NCBI GenBank assembly: GCA_017429945.1
Contig: JAFRNY010000072.1
Span: 1-33,309, forward strand
Direction: 5' to 3'
Source: Bacteroidaceae bacterium
GTDB taxonomy: Bacteria; Bacteroidota; Bacteroidia; Bacteroidales; Bacteroidaceae
Length of the DNA stretch: 33,309 nt
Below, piece by piece: positions 25,001-33,185 of this stretch. Position numbers and translations under genes: made by a program. Numbering within the stretch: position 1 is the first letter of the stretch; every line of letters begins with the position of its first letter. The notes under the pieces are model-generated. The model was given only the letters and a program-made list of their open reading frames with translations, had not been told where the DNA came from and searched no databases.

Positions 25001-26851
25001 ATGAAGAAGGCCCTGCTTACACGTATCCTAACACCTGCCACCATCACAATTCTAATGCTGAGTTGTTCCGGCGGCAGCCGCTACCGTGCGCTGCTCGACC
25101 GTGCCGACTCCCTCATGGCCGAGCACCCCGACTCGGCCTACGCCCTGCTTGCATCTATAGATTCTGCCGACATGAGCCGGCAGCGTAAGGCCGTCCGCAT
25201 GCGCTATGAGCTGCAGCGTGCTGAAGCGCAGAACAAACTCTACACCCCCTTCACTACCGACTCCGTCCTGCGTGAAGTCGTCCGTTACTACGACTCACCA
25301 TGGCACAAGTACATTATTCATTTTTCATTTTTCACTTTTCATTCGGCCTCGAATGAGGCCCTTAAGTCCCGCTATCTCCTCGGCTGCGCCTACCGCGACC
25401 TCCACGAAGCCCCCATAGCCCTGCTCACATGGGAAGAGGCCATCGCCGCTGCCGACACCACCACCGCCGACTGCGACTACGCCACATTGTCCCGAGTCTA
25501 CGGGCAGATGGCAGAGATTTATAAATGGCAACACCTGCCTGAGATGCAATTAAAGGCTCAAAAGAATTTCAGCGTGTTTGCTTTATTGGCCGGGGACACT
25601 TTAAATCACTTACGCGGTCAACTACTCTGCAACTCTGCCTATTACGCCCTTGGTGATACTGCAGCCATCTTTGCGAACTCCGAAGCTGTACGGAAACAAT
25701 ATCTTGAACTCGGTTTGACGAGGGAGGCTGCCAGGGTCTATCCAACGCCCATTCACGTGGCTGTGGATAATGGTCAGTATGAGCGAGCCCTCAAGATGAT
25801 GGATGAGTATGAGCAACACTCAGGTTTTTTCGACAGTGATGGTTTCATCACAGATTCAACACGCGCGCAATATCATTCTTATAAAGGTCGGTACTTTCTG
25901 GGTGTTCACGAAATCGACTCTGCTGAAATGCAGTTTCGCAAAATCATGCATATACAGCGTGTTGCCATAGATGCGTACAGAGGTCTTATTGAAGTATACA
26001 GACAGAGGAAAGAAGTGGACTCTATTCAAAAGTATTCACGCTTATTTGAATGTCAGGCCATTCGAGCCTTGAACAATTCTAACAGTTATGGAATAATTCA
26101 GGCTCAAGGCATGTATGACTATAGCAGACAAGAGCGTATAGCTATGGAAAAAGAACGAAGTAACAGATGGTGGAAGTCTGTTTTTTATCTAATGTCGCTC
26201 GCAATGCTTATAGTGGCATTTATTGCGTTCTACCACATAAAAAGGGCGAGGTTATTAAAGATTTTACAAGAACAGGAATACGAGAATCTTGAAAGCAAGT
26301 ACACCGCTGCATTAGAACAATTGGGAGAAGCGCAAAGCGATGTGTCTTTCTTGCGGCAAGAACTTGAAGATAATGAGGCTGCCCGACAACTATTACGGCG
26401 AAAAGAGGTCCAGATTATTGAACTAAAGAACTTAGTCGGAGACCTGAGCAAGCGGCTGAAATACTCACCAAGACATGACATGCTCAGCAATATCAAGGAA
26501 TCAGATATAATAGAACGACTTCACACAATATGTAAACTTCACGTCGACGAGAGCAGTGATGGCATGAAGCAGATTCACCCACGTAAGGCATCAAACATTG
26601 AATGGGATAAACTAAACCAGCACACGCGCATTACCCACCCAGGATTCTTCCTTGCCATCACGGAGAGGAAGCTGTCAGAATTGGAATTCAAGGTTTGTCT
26701 GCTCGTTCGTTATGGCTTCAAGAATCCAGAGATATCAACCCTTACTGGGGCGAATAAACGCAGTATTAGTAACGTGCGAAAGAAGTTGGCAGTGCTTTTG
26801 TTCGGTTCTGATAGCGCTCGTGATCTTGATAGCCATCTACTTAGTTTATAG
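25001..26851 (+). CDS. Membrane-anchored TPR-HTH transcriptional regulator
   Basis: A 616-residue regulator of a Bacteroidetes-specific type. It has a lipoprotein-like signal (MLSCSGG, Cys near 22), helical TPR-type repeats (about 25-385), one TM helix (about 391-413, VFYLMSLAMLIVAFIAFYHI), a coiled coil (about 415-500), and a LuxR-like helix-turn-helix tail (about 555-600: LSELEFKVCLLVRYGFKNPEISTLTGANKRSISNVRKKL). It may bind DNA while held at the membrane. A 12-residue insertion near residues 104-116 (YIIHFSFFTFHS) is encoded by a tandem TCATTTTT-type repeat between the YYDS block and the SASNEALKSRYLLG block. Base composition changes from GC-rich to AT-rich near 25530, inside the gene. It precedes the DUF3244/RiPP genes and may control them, which is inference. 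Confidence 0.82.
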   Translation: MKKALLTRILTPATITILMLSCSGGSRYRALLDRADSLMAEHPDSAYALLASIDSADMSRQRKAVRMRYELQRAEAQNKLYTPFTTDSVLREVVRYYDSPWHKYIIHFSFFTFHSASNEALKSRYLLGCAYRDLHEAPIALLTWEEAIAAADTTTADCDYATLSRVYGQMAEIYKWQHLPEMQLKAQKNFSVFALLAGDTLNHLRGQLLCNSAYYALGDTAAIFANSEAVRKQYLELGLTREAARVYPTPIHVAVDNGQYERALKMMDEYEQHSGFFDSDGFITDSTRAQYHSYKGRYFLGVHEIDSAEMQFRKIMHIQRVAIDAYRGLIEVYRQRKEVDSIQKYSRLFECQAIRALNNSNSYGIIQAQGMYDYSRQERIAMEKERSNRWWKSVFYLMSLAMLIVAFIAFYHIKRARLLKILQEQEYENLESKYTAALEQLGEAQSDVSFLRQELEDNEAARQLLRRKEVQIIELKNLVGDLSKRLKYSPRHDMLSNIKESDIIERLHTICKLHVDESSDGMKQIHPRKASNIEWDKLNQHTRITHPGFFLAITERKLSELEFKVCLLVRYGFKNPEISTLTGANKRSISNVRKKLAVLLFGSDSARDLDSHLLSL

Positions 26852-27054
26852 TATTTTACCTCCTGATTAAGCCATTTTTGATGAATAATTGATGAATTAT
26901 TTTTTCATCATACACCAAATAATTGGTTGTCAGCCTATTATTGTCATTTCCGGGCTTTTTCGATGAACTTTTGATGAATTTTATTTTTCGGAGCCTCTTG
27001 CTTGTTATTGGGAAAGAGTATATCTTTGCGGCGAAAACCATAAGATTCAAAATT
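26852..27054 (+). promoter_or_regulatory. Promoter with paired GATGAA repeats before DUF3244/RiPP genes
   Basis: CTTG (26997-27000), a 20-base spacer and TATCTTTG (27021-27028) form a good Bacteroidetes promoter, 26 bases before the DUF3244 ATG. Upstream are two tandem pairs of GATGAA, at 26880/26891 and 26962/26973; each pair has an 11-base step and the pairs are 82 bases apart, each followed by an AATT...TTATTTTT-C tract. This layout, with the near pair about 20 bases upstream of the -33 box, fits an activator site. Confidence 0.6.
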
Positions 27055-27399
27055 ATGTATAAAAAGTTATCGATTTTCACTATGGCTTTATTCGCAGCCA
27101 TGTGCGTCTCTTCACAAGACATTATTGTTCAGCCAACTATCAATCCAGATGATGGCAATGGTGAAAACCCCCGCGCCCCCATCCCTATGCCCGTCCTCTA
27201 TCTCGATGGCCATACGCTGACGGCCGGCTCCTACACCCTCGGCTCCACCATCCAACTCTTGGACGAGGATGACAATGTAGTCTTCTCTACCTTTATATAT
27301 ATAGAAGGCGACATCGAGCTGCCCACGACCCTCTCCGGCACCTACACTATACGTGTCATCCGCGGCAGCCAGACTTTTGAGGGTACAATATGGCTATAA
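27055..27399 (+). CDS. Exported DUF3244-like small protein
   Basis: A 114-residue secreted protein: signal peptide about 1-20 (MYKKLSIFTMALFAAMCVSSQ), a short Pro/Asn-rich linker, then one small beta-sandwich (about 45-114) with YLDGHTLTAGSYTLGSTIQLLDE and LSGTYTIRVIRGSQTFEGTIWL, like the Bacteroidetes DUF3244 family. The start ATG follows a strong promoter by 26 bases. Composition is a mosaic: the signal peptide is AT-rich, about 27165-27375 is GC-rich, and the DNA turns AT-rich again after. It may be an independent secreted protein that shares the promoter of the downstream RiPP precursor. Function unknown. Confidence 0.7.
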   Translation: MYKKLSIFTMALFAAMCVSSQDIIVQPTINPDDGNGENPRAPIPMPVLYLDGHTLTAGSYTLGSTIQLLDEDDNVVFSTFIYIEGDIELPTTLSGTYTIRVIRGSQTFEGTIWL

Positions 27400-27445
27400 C
27401 AAACCTGCACTTTTTCCAATAACTATCAATATATCACAAACCCAA

Positions 27446-27766
27446 ATGTCCAATAAAATTATGAATCCTAAAGAGACTTTTGACTTCAATGAGTTATCAG
27501 ATTCAATTTGTAACTTTGAATCATGTTTTAACTATAAGGCTAACAACGATGACAAATATCCAATGAGATGCTGTGGCTGCGGTTGTTTAGGCACCTCTGA
27601 AACAGCAGACAATTCATCAGCAAATGTCGCAGAATTCAGGTCCACGCCCGGGAACTGGAAAGGTGACGTAACAAATGGCAATGGGATATGCATACTCATG
27701 ACATATAATGAGTCTATTGGCAAATATGAAGAGACAGATCATGGGTCTAACTGTGGGCCAGCGTAA
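27446..27766 (+). CDS. Candidate RiPP precursor peptide, Cys-rich
   Basis: A 106-residue peptide with eight Cys (22, 27, 42, 43, 45, 47, 82, 103). An acidic, aromatic leader-like N-terminus (ETFDFNELSDS, about 10-20) is followed by a core that starts MRCCGCGCLGTSETADNSSAN (about 40-60). The Cys-x-Cys block followed by a Ser/Thr/Asp-Asn-x-x-Ala-Asn stretch resembles, from memory, the core of GG-Bacteroidales natural-product precursors (TIGR04149-like). The usual Gly-Gly at the end of the leader is missing, and the tail (about 61-106) is longer than usual and ends HGSNCGPA. It lies 46 bases after DUF3244 and 253 before the radical-SAM maturase. The start could also be Met6 (27461). The precursor role is inferred from core pattern and neighbours. 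Confidence 0.62.
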   Translation: MSNKIMNPKETFDFNELSDSICNFESCFNYKANNDDKYPMRCCGCGCLGTSETADNSSANVAEFRSTPGNWKGDVTNGNGICILMTYNESIGKYEETDHGSNCGPA

Positions 27767-27832
27767 CGGCTCCAATAATTGATGTCTTACACAACGTCAT
27801 TGCCTTTGGATTACTTGAGCCAGTAGTTCTTA

Positions 27833-27955
27833 ATCCATATATATGGCCATGAGGTTGAATTTTAAAGCTGCATCACGCTGATAAGTGGCATACGAATGAT
27901 TAGCGGAATACAATAATGCTGGACCGAGACTTCCTCCTAATATTACCTCATCCGG
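27833..27955 (-). pseudogene. Possible gene remnant in the precursor-maturase gap
   Basis: Within the 253-base gap, the minus strand has a protein-like open stretch of 40 codons ending in TAA, preceded in frame by a stop. It reads PDEVILGGSLGPALL...YATYQRDAALKFNLMAIYMD. It lacks a plausible start codon and I do not recognise the family. It may be the tail of a gene erased when the AT-rich cluster arrived, or chance. Nothing else in 27767-28019 looks coding. Confidence 0.2.
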
Positions 27956-28019
27956 CTATATTTCAACTGTTAAGTGTACAATGGTGTTTATTCTGCGACC
28001 TGTGTATATTTGAATTATA

Positions 28020-29479
28020 ATGTCTATTCGCATAGTTACAAAGAACAATGTGTACCTGCTATCAAGAGATAGAGGCATACTAATATACATCCCTCCACTT
28101 ATGGATGAGATTATTCTTTTGCGTAACAAAGGAGTAGACATAAATAATGACAATGAGCTGTTAAAATACGCTAACAATCAGGACCTATATATATATTATC
28201 GTAACAAACTGAGATATTATGAAAAGATAGGTGTAAGTTATCCTGGAATTAGGGAAGAACAAGGAGTGTCTACATTAGAGGCAAGCCTTGTTGATTATCT
28301 TTTTTATCACAGTCCCAATATCGTATTTGAGGTCACGGAATCTTGTAATATGAGATGCAAGTATTGCGTTTATGGCGACCTTTATAAAAAAGAGGATAGG
28401 ACGAATCGACAACTCCGCTCTAGTCAAATGATAGCAGCAATCAAACAATTTATAAGGGGCAGGAGCGGACAGTTGTCTGTCGGATTTTATGGCGGTGAGC
28501 CTCTATTATCTTTTAATGCGATTAAAGAGGTCGTTAATCAATTTCAGCGAGAAGAGAGTTCCGGATTAATTAAATGGAGAATAACTACTAACGCGACCCT
28601 ACTTAATGACGAGGTAGCCAGATTCTTTATTCGCCATAACTTTTCTGTGTTGATTAGCCTTGACGGGGATGCGGAATGTAATGCTTATCGGGTCTACAAA
28701 GATGGCCGTCAGACATTTAATGATGTTATATACAACATCGGTAGGATGAGAACTTTAGATCCAGATTTTTTCCAGAATAATGTGAGGTTTAATTCCGTTT
28801 TACACAACAAGAATTCTGTAAAAAAATATATGACTTCTTCAGTAAGGAATTTGAAGTTATACCATCAATATCTGAATTAACTAAGATAAATAGAGAAGCA
28901 TCGAACAATGAATTTGCAGAAATCGCCATTTCTTCTGCAAGTAGTCATTCGACTGCTGGTGAGATTACCTTTGACACATCTCCCCAAAAACGTATGCTTT
29001 ACTCATTATTGCGTTTTTCTACGCCGAACTATTTTCGTTCATTATCCTATCTATTCAAAAACAATCCCGTGTTTCGCATGAATAGTGGGGATATAATTCC
29101 CTCTGGCACTTGCTTACCTTTTCAGAAGAAAATCTTCATCAGTTCACAGGGTGACATAAAACCATGCGAAAAAATTCCCATTAGGTTCTCTCTGGGGTTT
29201 GCAGATGATAATGGTATGCATATTGACTCAAATCACATTGCGGCATTTTATAATTCAATTTATAAGCGTATTTGGAATAATTGCCAGGATTGTAAAATGC
29301 GATCAAACTGCAACGTATGTACATTTTATCTTGATGGCGTTCTTGATGCAAACAAACGACTTAATTGCCAATACTACAAGGATGAATCGGACTATTCAAA
29401 AATCATATCACAATTGATTGAAATGATTGAAAAAAACTATAGCTTATATTTAAATTGTATCAATACAATTATAGAATGA
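28020..29479 (+). pseudogene. Radical-SAM/SPASM peptide maturase, frameshifted at an A7 tract
   Basis: The radical-SAM enzyme expected to modify the nearby Cys-rich peptide. The N-terminal part (28020-28880) has the [4Fe-4S] motif CNMRCKYC, then GFYGGEPLL, ITTNATLL and LISLDGD, all classic for radical-SAM maturases. The C-terminal part continues in another frame to 29479 with a SPASM-like Cys set: TCLPF, KPCEKIP, CQDCKMRSNCNVC, NCQYY. The frames meet at seven A residues (28820-28826). Eight would give the continuous SVKKIYDFFSKEFEVIPS and a 486-residue enzyme, the usual size; seven give a stop after 286 residues. The downstream frame has no stops from 28820 to 29477. This could be a real mutation, slipped-strand phase variation or a read error. 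The stop overlaps the next start as ATGA. By context it is of the GG-Bacteroidales maturase type (TIGR04148-like, from memory). Confidence 0.85.
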
Positions 29480-30630
29480 ATAAACATCATATTCTATACG
29501 TTGATGGACATGTGTACATATCGCATAAGCCTAATAATATCCTCCTATACAATTTCATAGAAAGTAGGGGGCAAACCTTTTACGTAAAAGATGATTTAAC
29601 CAATCAGATATTCTCTATTCTTTCAAGACCGGAGAACGCAAACCGAACGGTTCTCCCGGAAGACTATAAAAAATCAGAAGACTTATGTAATATTATCCAA
29701 TTTCTCCATAACAATTTCTGGGGGGATGTGATAATACTTCCAGAGAATCAAGAACCACCAGCTTGTTTTATGCCAATTTGCAATTTAGAGGGTGTCAAAT
29801 CTCACACTCTAAACGATTTGCAAAGTATAACAATTGCATTAAATGGCACTTCTTCTTTGTTCGAGATTCCAATTCAAAATCAATTACCATTAATGTATTG
29901 TTCTCCAAGAAATGATTTTATAAATTATGATACTTTAATTAGCTTCTTAGGTGACGTTCCAAATGATGTTGGTATAAGGATAATAGGTGGTGATTTAAGT
30001 TCCTACCCATTCTTAAAAGAAGTTTTGACCTATCTGCAATCAAGGTTTCAAAATATTGCCATTTTCTCGTATTTCAAATTCTATGACGAATATCTTTATA
30101 GTTTAAATGTAAATAAAAATATAATAATCAGAGGGGATGAGTTTTATAACACAGGCAAATATGTGAAGAGTGATAAAATAAATCTACATTTCATTGTTGA
30201 TAGTAGGGCTGCCTATCGTAACATACTGAATCATTTTCCAGAAGCGACCTTAGGATTAAATAAATACGTGTGGCCTATAAATCTAACAACTAATTCACAA
30301 AAAATCAGGCTGCTGATTTCATTTGATAAAAAGACTCTTACAAAATCAAGAATTCAACTTCATAATTATTTTTTAAACAAGATTTTGAACCGTCACTTTT
30401 ATGGTCAATTATACATCGCTTCCAGTGGGAATGTCCACACTAATTACAACTTTAAACCTATAGGTACAATTCATGACTCAATAATGGATTGTTTGAACAG
30501 AATCGACGAGAATGATTCCTGGTTCCATATCAGGAACTTCAAACCTTGTTCTGAATGTGTTTTTCAATGGTTGTGTCCCCCGCCTACTAATTATGAGATT
30601 TCAATGGGAATAAAATCTTTATGTCAATAA
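29476..30630 (+). CDS. Pseudo-radical-SAM partner protein (GG-Bacteroidales type)
   Basis: A 384-residue protein that aligns in plan with a radical-SAM/SPASM enzyme but lacks the N-terminal CxxxCxxC triad; the place where it should lie (about 118-150, SITIALNGTSSLF...) has no such cysteines. It keeps a C-terminal Cys cluster, FKPCSECVFQWLCPPPTNYE plus a near-terminal Cys. From memory, this CxxC-x5-C-P-x-P-x-N-Y-E ending is characteristic of the pseudo-rSAM family TIGR04150 that accompanies GG-Bacteroidales maturases. It may hold the precursor or act as scaffold for the true maturase; no reaction is known. I chose ATG 29476, which overlaps the maturase stop as ATGA, over an upstream TTG (29455). 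Confidence 0.8.
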   Translation: MNKHHILYVDGHVYISHKPNNILLYNFIESRGQTFYVKDDLTNQIFSILSRPENANRTVLPEDYKKSEDLCNIIQFLHNNFWGDVIILPENQEPPACFMPICNLEGVKSHTLNDLQSITIALNGTSSLFEIPIQNQLPLMYCSPRNDFINYDTLISFLGDVPNDVGIRIIGGDLSSYPFLKEVLTYLQSRFQNIAIFSYFKFYDEYLYSLNVNKNIIIRGDEFYNTGKYVKSDKINLHFIVDSRAAYRNILNHFPEATLGLNKYVWPINLTTNSQKIRLLISFDKKTLTKSRIQLHNYFLNKILNRHFYGQLYIASSGNVHTNYNFKPIGTIHDSIMDCLNRIDENDSWFHIRNFKPCSECVFQWLCPPPTNYEISMGIKSLCQ

Positions 30631-30648
30631 CTTAAAACAATTTGCATT

Positions 30649-31713
30649 ATGAAAACAAAATGTCTAATTTTATTAGTGATGCTCGTAAATATTACGAAAG
30701 CTCAAGATACTCTAAAGCTATCGCCAGCTTGGCTTGAGAGTGAGAAAATAAATGTATCTGAATATGTTAGTCGTATAGACTATATTCCAATTGAGTACAA
30801 TATGCCTCTAAGTCTTAATGATAGGCTGTACACAGGGAATGATTTTGTGATGTTTGGGAAGAATATTTATTGGGGTAATAATTATTCACAAAGCATCTCA
30901 TTCGCAGACATTAATGCTAAAGACAATTGTTCTTCAGTCATTAATGGTGAATTATACTATCTATCACTAAGAGACTCTATAGTATCAATATATAAAAATG
31001 GCCGGAATTTGGCAGGCAAAATAAACCTACCTCAAGGTATAGATAGGATTCATATTACTGATAGAGGATTATTAATAGGTTACAGATCCCGCAACATTGC
31101 AGTTGATGATAAAGGGTTAAGAGAGTTATATGTTTATGACATCTTCAATAAGGAGCTCCTATTAAGCCATCATTCACTATCCAAATCATCCTGCGAATTG
31201 AACAAACAATGGTTCCCCTTTTTGTATAATCTTATTTGGGATTATAAAGGACATATTTACTATTACGAAAATATAACCCAGAAGGTGTACGAGATAGTTC
31301 AGATAAAAGATAGTGGCGTGCGGTTAGTAGAGAGATTTATTATTGACATGTCACCTTATGCAATGTCTTTTGATGATGCTCTTGCGATGGGAGATAAAGA
31401 TTATACGTTCGGACGTTCTATGCATATAATGCGAGTGTTAGAGGTTGCAAATGGCATTATATTCACGATTAGTTACGACAAAAAGATAAAGACTATCGTT
31501 TTCAATAAATCGAATTTAAGTATTGCTGGAGTTTCTACTCTCACTGCTGATTTAGATGAGATAGCAAGTGGTGAATTGTATTTGCAATGGAATCGGCTGA
31601 GTCAAAGAGGGAAAATCGCAGCAAAGAAATACTTTAGATCACATAATATGTCTCCATCCTATAAACCTACGACATATATAATACCCGTGTATGATGGATT
31701 TGAAGAATATTGA
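30649..31713 (+). CDS. Secreted 6-bladed beta-propeller protein
   Basis: A 354-residue protein with a signal peptide (about 1-18, ending ITKAQ; no lipobox Cys, unlike most relatives). The body has repeated blade-like strands such as DRIHITDRGLLIGY, LRELYVYDIFNKELL and LIWDYKGHIYYYENITQKVYEI, similar to the Bacteroidetes 6-bladed beta-propeller family (formerly DUF5128, NHL-like). It starts 18 bases after the pseudo-rSAM gene and its end overlaps the LanC-like gene by 23 bases. Such propellers recur in GG-Bacteroidales peptide clusters and could bind the product outside the cell; that role is inferred. Confidence 0.72.
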   Translation: MKTKCLILLVMLVNITKAQDTLKLSPAWLESEKINVSEYVSRIDYIPIEYNMPLSLNDRLYTGNDFVMFGKNIYWGNNYSQSISFADINAKDNCSSVINGELYYLSLRDSIVSIYKNGRNLAGKINLPQGIDRIHITDRGLLIGYRSRNIAVDDKGLRELYVYDIFNKELLLSHHSLSKSSCELNKQWFPFLYNLIWDYKGHIYYYENITQKVYEIVQIKDSGVRLVERFIIDMSPYAMSFDDALAMGDKDYTFGRSMHIMRVLEVANGIIFTISYDKKIKTIVFNKSNLSIAGVSTLTADLDEIASGELYLQWNRLSQRGKIAAKKYFRSHNMSPSYKPTTYIIPVYDGFEEY

Positions 31714-32716
31714 ACAATCAATAATAGACAAAGAACTTCAAAAGATCTTTAAACGGAATGACCCATTTATATTGAATGGGCATATGGGTGCTGTTATTTA
31801 CCTTATGATGAAGCCTGACAAGAACTCATTAGTTAGGGCAAAAGCTTACTTAAATAAAATTACAAAAAACATCAACAATGATTCTCGATTGGAAATAGGG
31901 CATGGACTCTGTGGTATTTCACTTGGCTGTATGTTCATGATAAAAAATGGATTTGCGGCAAAAGAAGTTAGCCATTTGCCAATCTCTATAGAGAGTTATA
32001 TTTATAGGAGTGTCTGCTATAAGATGAGTATGGGGTATGATAACAATGTCGTTGATACGCTTCTTGATGTTGCTCTCTATACGGTTTACAGGATTAATAA
32101 ATCTGTGATGAGCACATATCAGAGGGGCATACAGATCCGTCTATTAATGGATATGATTGACTACATACATTTAGGGGAAGGCTTTGCGCACCGGTTGGAG
32201 CCCATGCCAGCCTCTTTAAACTTTTATCTTTTCAGGCTTCTGCTTGTTCTGTCTGGTGCAGTATCCTTGCCAGAATGTAAACCTCGCATAATTCACATCA
32301 TCCAAGAACTGGAATTGCCTATAGTTTCTTCTTTTCCATACAGTGAATATAATAGGCTTTTATTATTATGCGGTTTACGACAATTACATAAGGAAATAAG
32401 CTTAAGCTCCAGATACAACGAGCATATTACTCTATTAGAACAGAATACATCTATTAAACGTATCATTCAAGAAGAGTTTCTGAGCAATAATCTTTCCTTT
32501 GTTAACGGACTTGTTGGATTATATTTAATATGTTCATTATTTAATGATTTTACATCTTGTGATGAAAGCTTATTTTCGAAAAAGATACTATCTTCAGACA
32601 TATATAGTGAACAGAATTATTCTGTGATCTCGACAAAACAATTTGGTGGACTAAATGGTATTTTAGGGCTTGATTTAATGATTTCAACACTCATTCAACG
32701 CAATCAATATGCTTAA
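31691..32716 (+). CDS. LanC-like alpha/alpha-toroid protein without zinc ligands
   Basis: A 341-residue cytoplasmic protein with the repeated Gly-rich turns of the lanthionine cyclase toroid: EIGHGLCGISLGCMFM (about 69-84), FVNGLVGLYLICSLF (about 269-284) and FGGLNGILGLDLM (about 318-330). True LanC enzymes hold zinc through a Cys and an adjacent Cys-His pair; I see no CHG motif, so cyclase activity of the standard type is doubtful. It could bind the modified peptide, or use a different chemistry. Its start overlaps the propeller gene by 23 bases and its end overlaps the glycosyltransferase start by 8 bases, showing tight coupling. An alternative start is the next codon ATG 31694. Confidence 0.62.
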   Translation: MMDLKNIEQSIIDKELQKIFKRNDPFILNGHMGAVIYLMMKPDKNSLVRAKAYLNKITKNINNDSRLEIGHGLCGISLGCMFMIKNGFAAKEVSHLPISIESYIYRSVCYKMSMGYDNNVVDTLLDVALYTVYRINKSVMSTYQRGIQIRLLMDMIDYIHLGEGFAHRLEPMPASLNFYLFRLLLVLSGAVSLPECKPRIIHIIQELELPIVSSFPYSEYNRLLLLCGLRQLHKEISLSSRYNEHITLLEQNTSIKRIIQEEFLSNNLSFVNGLVGLYLICSLFNDFTSCDESLFSKKILSSDIYSEQNYSVISTKQFGGLNGILGLDLMISTLIQRNQYA

Positions 32717-33185
32717 TCTTTCCGATGTAACATTCATGATACCACTTCGCCTTGATTCAATTATTAGGGTTGAAAATGTTGTGGCCGGTATTCAAGTTCT
32801 TTTGAATCACTTTAAAACAAATATTATTGTTTTGGAGGCAGCCTCCCACTGCAATCATATTCTGGAAAAACTCCTTCCTGAAGAAGTCCAATATGAATTT
32901 TGTATAGATAATGATCCAATATTTCATCGGACTAAATACATAAACCAAATTGCGAAGTGTTGCCAAACACCAATCATAGCAATATGGGATGCAGATGTCA
33001 TTCTTCCGCCAAGACAAATTGCCAGTTCCATCAGAATGTTACGAAAGCAGAATGCAGATGTTGTTTTTCCTTACGATGGTCACTTTTATGATACGACCAA
33101 AATCATAAGAGAATTGTTTATTGAGAACAATTATAATATAGATTTTTTATTAATGAATATAGATAAAACACTACTGTCCCGTTAA
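32709..33185 (+). pseudogene. GT-A glycosyltransferase, truncated by an insertion sequence
   Basis: The 158 codons encode the N-terminal half of a GT-A (GT2/GT7-like) glycosyltransferase: an opening beta strand VTFMIPLRLDS, a helix, and a DxD-type metal/nucleotide motif WDADVILPP (about 93-101), then FPYDGHFYDT. Families of this kind usually run to 250-350 residues. The last codons (CTG TCC CGT TAA) fall in the terminal sequence of an insertion element, so the stop is borrowed. The start overlaps the LanC-like gene by 8 bases. In its intact form it may glycosylate the peptide product; that is inference. Confidence 0.78.

Noticed and set aside
26652-26870. A 72-codon plus-strand frame at the end of the TPR-HTH gene
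   Set aside because: It overlaps the well-supported HTH domain in another frame and has no start context of its own.
28005-28012. Separate promoter (TATATTTG) for the radical-SAM maturase
   Set aside because: It matches the -7 consensus but is only 7 bases from the start codon and has no -33 partner; AT-rich DNA gives such matches by chance.
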